Assembly (NCBI GenBank): GCA_005893365.1
Contig: VBPB01000202.1
Coordinates: forward strand, 1 to 5,753
DNA length: 5,753 nt
Direction of reading: 5' to 3'
Origin: Candidatus Eiseniibacteriota bacterium
Lineage (GTDB): Bacteria > Eisenbacteria > RBG-16-71-46
A model generated the notes under the pieces. The model worked only from the letters and a program-made list of their open reading frames with translations, was not told the origin of the DNA and did not search any database. Shown in pieces: positions 1-5,297 of the stretch. Within the stretch, counting starts at the first letter, position 1. Every line of letters begins with the position of its first letter. A program made the position numbers and the translations under genes.

Positions 1-1
1 G

Positions 2-841
2 GCGCCAAGGGTGTTCCAGGAACTCCATTGGGGCGAGCAGATCACGCTGCGCCTCACCCACGGCGCCGCCATAATCGGTCGCCTGCTCCGGGCCGGCGAG
101 CCGGTGCACGGGGCAATCGTCCGCCTCGGGCCGTGGGACGGCCGAGCCGAACCCATGGTCGGCTCGGAGCAAATCGCGACCGACGCGAACGGCAACTTCA
201 CCTTCGCGAACGTGGCGCCGCGGGAATCGGTGTTCGTTTGGGTCCCCGCGACGAACCTGGCACCAGGAGAGGTGGTGACGATACGTCCATTCGCGACCGG
301 AGATGACGACTCGTCGACACACGTGGCCGCGCTCGCGATACGCCCCGCGCTGCGCCTCCGCGGCCAGGTAACCCTTTCTGATGGTCGACCGGTTTCGACG
401 GCCGCGAGTGCTCTCGTCGGCGGTGTAGCGGTCGCTGATGGGCGCCGGGCATCCGCGGCCACGGTCTTTCTCGTCGTACGGCGGCGCTCAGGTGAGGAGA
501 TTCGGGCCCCGGTCGACTCGGCGGGGCGATTCGATTGCCTATGCGTTCCTCCGGGCGAGTCCGTCCCTCTCACGTTCGAACTCAAGAACTACCACGTCTC
601 CCCGAAGACACCTGGTTACAAGCCCCAGTTCGGTCTTTGGATCTCACCGGGCGACACGCTCGACGACATCCAGGTAATCCTCGACCCGGGGCTGCTGAAG
701 GTCGTGCTCGGCCCCCCTCCGGGAGGGCCGTACTATCATTGGCCGTTCACCATGCTGGGTGACCCCCGCGTCCTGCTCCAGGGTATACCGCCTCCGCAGG
801 AGCCGATACCGACGCCGCCGCTGAAACGCCCGCCGCAGTAG
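2..841 (+). CDS. Carboxypeptidase-regulatory-like domain protein, 5' partial
   Basis: The frame is open to the left edge of the window, so only the C-terminal 279 residues are seen; a GTG at 11 is not needed as a start. Two beta-sandwich units of the carboxypeptidase-regulatory-like type can be recognised. The first spans about residues 22-80 and carries the typical turn D61-A-N-G-N-F followed by F68 and P73. The second spans about 115-195 with D172-S-A-G-R-F and a following PPGE turn. Such domains usually sit in secreted or outer-surface proteins and act as structural or carbohydrate/peptide-binding modules rather than as enzymes. No catalytic motif is visible. The C-terminus (about 238-279) is rich in proline (PPP, PPPQEPIPTPP) and probably unstructured. 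Residues 126-159 look like a degenerate 19-residue duplication. The N-terminal part, and thus any signal peptide or enzymatic domain, lies outside. Domain assignment is by pattern and moderately sure; the function is unknown. Confidence 0.75.
   Translation, partial: APRVFQELHWGEQITLRLTHGAAIIGRLLRAGEPVHGAIVRLGPWDGRAEPMVGSEQIATDANGNFTFANVAPRESVFVWVPATNLAPGEVVTIRPFATGDDDSSTHVAALAIRPALRLRGQVTLSDGRPVSTAASALVGGVAVADGRRASAATVFLVVRRRSGEEIRAPVDSAGRFDCLCVPPGESVPLTFELKNYHVSPKTPGYKPQFGLWISPGDTLDDIQVILDPGLLKVVLGPPPGGPYYHWPFTMLGDPRVLLQGIPPPQEPIPTPPLKRPPQ
142..167. repeat. Intragenic 9-bp perfect inverted repeat
   Basis: CCGAGCCGA at 142-150 is exactly complementary to TCGGCTCGG at 159-167, with an 8-base loop containing CCATGG. 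It lies inside the coding sequence of the left-edge gene and encodes the AEPMVGSE segment between strands of the first beta domain. At this GC content some inverted repeats occur by chance, so a function as an mRNA hairpin is only a possibility. Confidence 0.5.
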
Positions 842-901
842 GGTCTGAGGTCACAGTCAGGCGGATCTCGATCCGCCTCAAGGGCCCACCGCAGTAGGGT
901 C
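828..901 (+). repeat. 18-base direct repeat pair, 56-base period
   Basis: The 18 bases at 828-845 recur at 884-901 with one difference (G832 versus A888); the shared perfect core is CCGCAGTAGGGTC at 833-845 and 889-901. The first copy spans the last codons and the TAG stop (839-841) of the upstream gene. The second lies wholly in the intergenic gap, on the far side of the hairpin at 859-878. The rest of the 56-base unit matches only weakly, so this may be an old tandem duplication of the gene's 3' end that has decayed, or a paired site. Confidence 0.7.
859..878 (+). terminator. Perfect 8-bp hairpin, possible terminator of the left gene
   Basis: AGGCGGAT (859-866) pairs completely with ATCCGCCT (871-878) around the tetraloop CTCG. 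It starts 17 bases after the stop codon of the left gene, a normal place for a transcription end. No T-rich tract follows (the next bases are CAAGGGCCC), so it is not a classical intrinsic terminator; it could be a 3'-end stabilising hairpin. An alternative pairing exists between TGAGG (846-850) and CCTCA (876-880), which would compete with the main stem. Confidence 0.4.
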
Positions 902-929
902 CGCGATCCCCGGCGATGACAACCCGTGG

Positions 930-942
930 ACACCACAGGTGT
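930..942. promoter_or_regulatory. Short dyad upstream of the coiled-coil gene
   Basis: ACACC (930-934) and GGTGT (938-942) form a perfect 5-bp dyad with a 3-base spacer. Its centre is 33 bases from the centre of a second dyad of the same architecture at 962-976, about three helical turns. That makes a pair of protein-binding sites conceivable. The half-sites share only a short ACC core, so the link is tentative. Confidence 0.25.
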
Positions 943-961
943 GCGCCGAGCGTACCCTCGT

Positions 962-976
962 GTGGTCCGTGACCAC
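962..976. promoter_or_regulatory. 6-bp dyad with 3-base spacer, candidate operator
   Basis: GTGGTC (962-967), CGT, then GACCAC (971-976) is a perfect palindrome centred 40 bases upstream of the ATG at 1009. Position and symmetry would suit a repressor or activator site, or a small hairpin in the 5' leader. No convincing sigma-70 promoter could be placed nearby, so its position relative to the transcription start is unknown. Confidence 0.3.
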
Positions 977-1008
977 GCCGAACCGCATCTTGACTGGGGG
1001 GACCTCCG

Positions 1009-1500
1009 ATGAAAGCGACGAGCACACGAGGCTGGCTGGTCGCCTTCCTGGTAGCGACAAGCATGATCGGCCTGCGGGTCGCACATCCAGCGGCTCAGAC
1101 GGACCGCGGGGCGCAGCAGCCGCCGGACAAGAATCTCTCAGTCATCGCCGTGGACGATGATCGCAAGGTCCAGATCAAGGCGATCGACGAGAAGATCAAG
1201 ACGCTGCGCGACCAGTTCAGAGCGCAAGCCGATCCGCTGCAGGCGCAGCTGAAGGCGCTACGAGACAAGCTCGACGCCGACCTCAAGCCGCTCGAGGACC
1301 AGCGCAAGGCGCTGGTCGAGCAGGGCGAGTCTCCCGCGCAGATCGCATTGAATCAGGAAGAGGCCAGCCAGCTCTCCTCCCTCGCCGACCGCGAGAAAGA
1401 GGAGATCGAGAGGGTCAAGCAGCGCTACGAAGTTCAGCGGAAGCAGATCAAGGTCGAGTTCCAGAAGCGCCGTAAGCAGCTGGGGACCCATTCTCGCTGA
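1009..1500 (+). CDS. Small exported coiled-coil protein, hypothetical
   Basis: This is a 163-residue protein starting at ATG 1009, preceded by a good ribosome binding site (GGGGGGA at 996-1002, six bases of spacing). The N-terminus has basic residues (K2, R7), then a hydrophobic stretch (about 9-22) and an A-rich end (AHPAAQ, 25-30), which fits a signal peptide cut near residue 29-30. The mature part is almost entirely charged and helix-favouring. Residues about 50-102 and 115-158 are predicted by eye to form coiled coils, joined by a G/S/P-containing loop near 106-110. Residues 66-83 and 84-101 form a tandem 18-residue repeat with nine identities, each with an LRD start and a central PL. The overall plan (signal peptide plus about 130 residues of antiparallel helix) resembles periplasmic helical chaperones of the Skp/OmpH kind, but I see no family-specific residues. 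The function is unknown; periplasmic location is likely. Confidence 0.8.
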   Translation: MKATSTRGWLVAFLVATSMIGLRVAHPAAQTDRGAQQPPDKNLSVIAVDDDRKVQIKAIDEKIKTLRDQFRAQADPLQAQLKALRDKLDADLKPLEDQRKALVEQGESPAQIALNQEEASQLSSLADREKEEIERVKQRYEVQRKQIKVEFQKRRKQLGTHSR

Positions 1501-1535
1501 GCCTTGCGTGCGAGACGGACGCTCACGCGCCTCAC
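1501..1535. other. Convergent intergenic gap
   Basis: The coiled-coil gene (ending 1500) and the acetyltransferase gene (ending 1536, opposite strand) meet tail to tail over 35 bases. Only a weak stem, GCGTG (1506-1510) with CACGC (1524-1528), is present and no T-tract is seen on either strand. Transcription from the two sides may therefore overlap or end by a factor-dependent route. Confidence 0.5.
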
Positions 1536-2369
1536 CTACCCCTCGCTCCACACGAACACCGGCTTCACGCACACCGGCTCGAAGCCCAGCCGCACCAGGT
1601 TGCGCCGCGAGCCGTCGGGGCGGCCGGGGGTCGGGATGCCGGTCTCGGCCCATGCCCAGCGGCAGCGGACGCTCACCGCGCGCCTAAGCCGCGCGGCGAT
1701 GATCGCGGCGTGGGCGCCGCTGCGCCGCCAGCTCGTGCGGGTGGCGCCGCCCCCGAGCCACGCGAGTCGGCCGTCGACGCGGAGCGTCCCGACCGCCACG
1801 GGCGTGCGCCCATCGCGCGCGACGAAGGTCTCGCTCTCGCGCGTGCGGAGTGCCGCGAGGGACCAAGCGCTCCGGCTCGCCGGGAGCGCGAACGCCTCCC
1901 TGTGGATGCGCAGGATCGCCTCGTGATCCACGCGGGTGGCGCGGCTCACCCGCAGCGCCGATGACACGCGCGGGATCGGGCGCCGCAGGTCGCGCAGCAG
2001 CAGGAGTGTGCCGCCGCGGCGCGCGAACCCCCGTGCCTTGAGCCAGCCCGCGATCTGCTCCATCTGCGGCCCGGGACCCAACTGCACGCTGAAGCGCTTG
2101 AGCCCGGCGGTGCGGTAACGGGCGATCAGGTCATCGATCATCGTCGCCTTGGCGTCCCCGGCGTGCCCCAGCCCGATGACGCGGTTCACGCGCAGCGCGT
2201 CGCTGGTCCGAAGCAGGGTGCTCAAGCCATCGCCCACCCGCGCCACCTGCGGGCGGAGGAGGCGGGCCGCCTCGGCCGGCATCAGCGCCCAATGGCGCTC
2301 GGTGGCCCTCACTCCCGCCGCTTCGACGCGGCGCAGCAGAGCGGCCAGACGCGGCGCGGGCGCGACCAC
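1536..2369 (-). CDS. Two-domain GNAT-family N-acetyltransferase
   Basis: The protein has 277 residues from GTG 2369, chosen because GGAG (2382-2379) lies nine bases upstream; a TTG at 2405 (289 residues) is possible but has no good ribosome binding site. The N-terminal half (about 20-128) has the layout of a degenerate GNAT-like domain: NRVIGLG at 62-68, then IDDLIARYRTAGLKRFSV and WLKARGF (109-115). The C-terminal half (about 139-274) is the active-looking GNAT domain. It has the sequence RRSGAHAAIIAARLRRA (215-231), which fits the acetyl-CoA-binding motif A of the RGRGAQxALIAARL type, and SRRNLVRLGF (254-263), the usual closing motif. Members transfer an acetyl group from acetyl-CoA to an amine; the substrate here cannot be told. 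It is the last gene of the minus-strand block, 44 bases after the oxygenase-like gene, and is probably cotranscribed with it. Cytoplasmic, no signal peptide. Confidence 0.82.
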   Translation of the reverse strand: MVAPAPRLAALLRRVEAAGVRATERHWALMPAEAARLLRPQVARVGDGLSTLLRTSDALRVNRVIGLGHAGDAKATMIDDLIARYRTAGLKRFSVQLGPGPQMEQIAGWLKARGFARRGGTLLLLRDLRRPIPRVSSALRVSRATRVDHEAILRIHREAFALPASRSAWSLAALRTRESETFVARDGRTPVAVGTLRVDGRLAWLGGGATRTSWRRSGAHAAIIAARLRRAVSVRCRWAWAETGIPTPGRPDGSRRNLVRLGFEPVCVKPVFVWSEG

Positions 2370-2413
2370 GCGCGCGGACTCCGACGAACGTTCGGACTGG
2401 CTCAATGCCCGGA

Positions 2414-3301
2414 TCAGTCGGGCGTGTCGGCTTGCGCCTTCGCCCGCTCTTCGCTCGCCACCAGCTTGGGCGGTCCGAGCTTGTCGATCTCGTAGCCCTT
2501 GGGGTGGGTGAGGTTGGGATTGTCGGTGAAGAAGTGGGGCTGCCGGCGCGGCGGCAGCCAGCGGATGAACGCGCCGCGCAGTTTGAGGCCGGCGCGGATC
2601 ATCGGCCGCGTCAGGGGCAGCGGCTTGGGGAAGCCGAACGCCTGGAGCATGTCGTCGTCGAGCAGCGCGTAGATGCTGTAGTTCACGATCGGCGCGGTCA
2701 GGCGCGGGAACCACGAGGCGAACAGGTCGCGGGTGGCCGAGCCGATCTTCTGGTTCGTCTCGGCGAAATGGAAGTGCTCGCGCTCGTAGGCCGCGGCCCA
2801 GGCGGTGAACGCCTCGAGGCTCGGCGGGATGTCGCGCATGCCCATGCGCTTGCCGACCTCGCGCCAGAAGTAGTAGTAGCCTTGTCGCTCGTTGGGGCAC
2901 AGCTTGCGCCAGCAGAAGGTGTCCATCCAGCGGATGGGCTCGGAGATGAAGGTCCACAGCACGTAGAGGAAGTCGTCGTTGCCGATCTTGAAATGGCCGT
3001 GGGCCCAGTTGATGCGCGCCAGCGCCTCCTGGCCCCGGCCGCCCTCGTAGCCCCACTCGCACATCTCGGCGATCAGGATGGCGGTGTCGTCGTAGCGGCG
3101 CTGCGTGTGCTGGTAGAACTCGCCGGTGCGGTCGAGCAGCCCGGAGATGCTGGGGATGCAATAGGTGCGGTAGAGCGCGATCTCGAGCGAGCGGACCGAG
3201 TCCCAGGGGAACTCGTAGCCGAACGAGAGATGCATGATCCGCTGGTGGTCGCGCTCGGGGTCGAGCCGCTCGATCTCGTGCAGGTTGTCGAAACGACCCA
3301 T
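2414..3301 (-). CDS. MpaB/rubber-oxygenase-family (DUF2236-type) protein
   Basis: The protein has 295 residues from ATG 3301, with GGAG at 3310-3307 five bases upstream. A longer frame back to 3508 only adds low-complexity sequence overlapping the peptidase gene. The conserved pattern of the mpaB oxygenase group is clear: FPWDSVRSLEIALYRT (31-46), RRYDDT (68-73), INWAHGHFKIGNDDFLYVLWTFI (97-119), EPIRW (121-125), FWREVGKRMGMRDIPPS (145-161). Family knowledge: related rubber oxygenase Lcp holds a b-type haem, with an arginine and threonine four residues apart near the haem and a histidine ligand about 34 residues on. Here R69, T73 and H101 or H103 are the natural counterparts (my inference). 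MpaB itself performs oxidative cleavage of a prenyl chain in mycophenolate biosynthesis; the substrate of this bacterial member is unknown. No signal peptide or clear membrane anchor is seen. It lies 13 bases after the M61 gene in the same operon. Confidence 0.85.
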   Translation of the reverse strand: MGRFDNLHEIERLDPERDHQRIMHLSFGYEFPWDSVRSLEIALYRTYCIPSISGLLDRTGEFYQHTQRRYDDTAILIAEMCEWGYEGGRGQEALARINWAHGHFKIGNDDFLYVLWTFISEPIRWMDTFCWRKLCPNERQGYYYFWREVGKRMGMRDIPPSLEAFTAWAAAYEREHFHFAETNQKIGSATRDLFASWFPRLTAPIVNYSIYALLDDDMLQAFGFPKPLPLTRPMIRAGLKLRGAFIRWLPPRRQPHFFTDNPNLTHPKGYEIDKLGPPKLVASEERAKAQADTPD

Positions 3302-3310
3302 GCGGACTCC
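3299..3310 (-). promoter_or_regulatory. Ribosome binding site deciding the oxygenase start
   Basis: GGAG at 3310-3307, five bases before ATG 3301-3299, falls in the 13-base gap after the peptidase stop (3317-3315). It supports the short start at 3301 over the upstream in-frame codon at 3508. Confidence 0.6.
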
Positions 3311-3314
3311 GGGC

Positions 3315-5273
3315 TCAGCGGGCGGGCGCGGCCGCGGCGCGCGGGGCGAGGATGCGGCCGAGCAGATCCGGCGTGCCGCTCGTGCGGACGAGCACGGGGT
3401 ACTTCTCCCCTTCGCGGTAATCGAGCCGGAAGGTGCGGAAGTACTCGTCGTTCTCGGCCAGCAGCTCGAGCGGTACCATCGCGCCGCGGGTGGCCTTGAC
3501 GGCGGCACGCAGCACCTTGGCCGAGTAGCGGCGGCCGTTGACGGCCAGCAGCTTCATGCCCGGGCCCATGCCGGCGCGGGCCGCCGCGCTGGCCGGCATC
3601 ACGTCGATGATGCCGCCGTCCTCGTGGAGCAGCAGGCCGATCGAGTACTGCATCTCGGTGTGCTTGCCGGCGCTCTCCACCGCCTTGTTGAACGCGGTGA
3701 GCGTGTCGGCCCAGCCGAGCCGCCAGCCGGCCGCCTCGATCCCGGCGAGCGGGGCGTGGGCGGCGGTGCGCTCCAGGTGCTCGTCGATGAACGCCCGCCA
3801 GTCGTGGGGCTCGACCTCGTTCAGCGTCGCGACCACTTCGTCGAGCGTGTAGGGCTTGACGTGGGGCGCCCCGCCGTGACCGGTGAGCGTGCCCCCGCCG
3901 TGGAAGCGGTGGCAGAAGTCATCGAGCGACCGCGCGCCGCCGCTCTCGCGCCGGATGAGCGCGTCGGCCTCGAGCCAGAGCAGCACGCCCTCGTTGTAGA
4001 AGTCGGTCCCGCGCCGCAGCGCCTGCCACGCTTCGGGCGCCGCGTAGAGCAGCTGGGCGGCGATCGCGGTGTCGACCAGCGGGCGCCAGGCCCGGCCGCG
4101 GTGCAGCTCCTGCTGGGCGGCGATGTAGGCCAGCCACTCGCGGGTCGCGCTGGCGTCGCGCACGCCGCTGCGGGCGCCCAGCACGAAGCCCAGGTACTGG
4201 GTCAGCCCCTCGTACACCCACAGCAGCTCGTCGCGCATCGGCTCGAGGAAGTCCGCCGTGGCCAGGCCGGCGGGGCGGCGATACTTGCCGTTCCACGAGT
4301 GGACGTACTCGTGCGGCAGCAGGTTCGAATGGAATTGCCTGAGGTCGGACTCGAGCCAGGTGCGCTCGGACATCCGGTCGTCACTCGACTCGTGGTGCTC
4401 GAGCCCGAAGTGGGCGGTGTGGTCGCTGAGCGTGACCAGGAAGTGATATTCGCGATAGTGCCGCGCGCCGAACAGCTCGCCGGCCTCCGCCACGAGCCGC
4501 GAGAGGGCCGCCTGCTCCTGCGGGCGGATCGCCAGCGCCTCGCGGCTGTCGGCCGCCATGTCGAGGTAAGCGGGCGGCGACAGACCCTCGTTGAGCCGGA
4601 GGGTCCGGAAGAATGCGCCCGCCAGCACCGGGGAGTCGACCAGCGTGCTGAGCGAGACGGTGTCGAAGTGGATGGTCCCGGCGGCCTCACCCCCGTGGTG
4701 CGGCAGCGCGGTCCCGAACCCCCAGCCCGGGGGGAGGCTCAACGAGGCGGCGACCAGGATGTCGTCGCCGGGCCGGCCCACCGGGTAGAGTGCCACTTGA
4801 TTCCAGCTCACCATCACCAGCTGCTGCGTCGAGGAGACCCCGCCCGAGAACTGGCCGCCCGAAGGGAGCAGGAAGTCGTACGACGCCTCGAGTACGTGCA
4901 CGCCGGGCGGGACGGTGAGGTGGACGGCGAACATCTCGACGCTGTCGCGCCGCCACGGGACCACCCGGCCGCCGGCGCGCAGCTCGAGGCCGACGACGTC
5001 GGTGATCGGTCCGGTCGGCGCGTGCTCGCCCGGGATCCACTTGGGGTAGGCGAGCGTGAGCGGCCCTTGGGACACGGGGACGCTGAGCCGCGCGTGGAGG
5101 ATGCCGCGGGGCGCCTCGTTGGCGTCCACGGCGAGGGTGAGCGCTCCGGCGACGGTGGCCGCCGCGGCGGTGGCGCCGGGGCCCGCGGCGATGGCGGACC
5201 CCGGCGCCAGGGCGAGCGCGCCAGCGAGCGCCAGCGCCGGCACCCACCGAGCGGGACGGGACGGGACGGACAC
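3315..5273 (-). CDS. Secreted M61-family (glycyl aminopeptidase) metallopeptidase with PDZ domain
   Basis: The protein has 652 residues from GTG 5273, with an ideal AGGAGG six bases upstream. Residues 1-30 form a signal peptide (RPARW, hydrophobic ALALAGALALA, cut after about AIAA), so it is exported to the periplasm or beyond. About 40-225 is the N-terminal beta domain of the family, with the marker YPKWIPGEHAPTGPITD (76-92). The catalytic domain shows GLEHHESS (290-297) and the zinc motif HEYVHSWNGKYRRP (321-334): H321 and H325 as ligands, E322 as base. E355 in WVYEGLTQY is the likely third ligand. A C-terminal PDZ domain covers about 541-605 (SIGLLL, GGIIDVMPASAAARAGM, LLAVNGRRY). The length is close to that of other M61 enzymes and all key residues are kept, so it should be active. 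Known members release N-terminal small residues, notably glycine, from peptides. The gene follows a peptide transporter gene by 24 bases, suggesting a role in peptide use. Codons 3-7 lie in a short GGGAC repeat. Confidence 0.93.
   Translation of the reverse strand: MSVPSRPARWVPALALAGALALAPGSAIAAGPGATAAAATVAGALTLAVDANEAPRGILHARLSVPVSQGPLTLAYPKWIPGEHAPTGPITDVVGLELRAGGRVVPWRRDSVEMFAVHLTVPPGVHVLEASYDFLLPSGGQFSGGVSSTQQLVMVSWNQVALYPVGRPGDDILVAASLSLPPGWGFGTALPHHGGEAAGTIHFDTVSLSTLVDSPVLAGAFFRTLRLNEGLSPPAYLDMAADSREALAIRPQEQAALSRLVAEAGELFGARHYREYHFLVTLSDHTAHFGLEHHESSDDRMSERTWLESDLRQFHSNLLPHEYVHSWNGKYRRPAGLATADFLEPMRDELLWVYEGLTQYLGFVLGARSGVRDASATREWLAYIAAQQELHRGRAWRPLVDTAIAAQLLYAAPEAWQALRRGTDFYNEGVLLWLEADALIRRESGGARSLDDFCHRFHGGGTLTGHGGAPHVKPYTLDEVVATLNEVEPHDWRAFIDEHLERTAAHAPLAGIEAAGWRLGWADTLTAFNKAVESAGKHTEMQYSIGLLLHEDGGIIDVMPASAAARAGMGPGMKLLAVNGRRYSAKVLRAAVKATRGAMVPLELLAENDEYFRTFRLDYREGEKYPVLVRTSGTPDLLGRILAPRAAAAPAR
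5253..5267. repeat. Three GGGAC pentamers in the M61 signal-peptide start
   Basis: GGGAC occurs three times in a row at 5253-5267, followed by the related GGAC, ACGGAC and GAC at 5268-5280. The tract covers the first codons and the GTG start of the peptidase gene. A change by one unit would shift the reading frame; three units is short for real slippage. Confidence 0.45.
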
Positions 5274-5279
5274 GGACGA

Positions 5280-5285
5280 CCTCCT
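5280..5285 (-). promoter_or_regulatory. Consensus Shine-Dalgarno of the M61 gene
   Basis: CCTCCT on the plus strand reads AGGAGG on the minus strand, six bases before GTG 5273. It sits in the 24-base gap after the transporter stop and fixes the non-ATG start. Confidence 0.8.
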
Positions 5286-5297
5286 AAGGCGTCGAGC

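Noticed and set aside
709..730. GC-rich inverted repeat CGGCCC/GGGCCG within the left gene
   Set aside because: It arises from proline and glycine codons (LGPPPGGP) and is expected by composition; it lies well before the stop codon.
927..958. Sigma-70 promoter TGGACA with TACCCT before the coiled-coil gene
   Set aside because: The spacing of 20 bases is too long and the -10 match is poor; the TTGACT at 990-995 is too close to the start codon.
1536..3161. A single 541-residue minus-strand protein ending in the GNAT domain
   Set aside because: Its N-terminal part is an R/H/A-rich out-of-frame reading of the oxygenase gene; only the part after about 2405 is real, so there is no fusion.
2405..3499. 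A 364-codon open frame on the plus strand, opposite the oxygenase gene
   Set aside because: Same reasoning: no recognisable domain, biased composition, and the minus strand encodes a conserved protein over the same bases.
3302..3508. N-terminal 69-residue extension of the oxygenase
   Set aside because: It overlaps the peptidase coding sequence in another frame, is low in complexity, and the family match and ribosome binding site begin at 3301.
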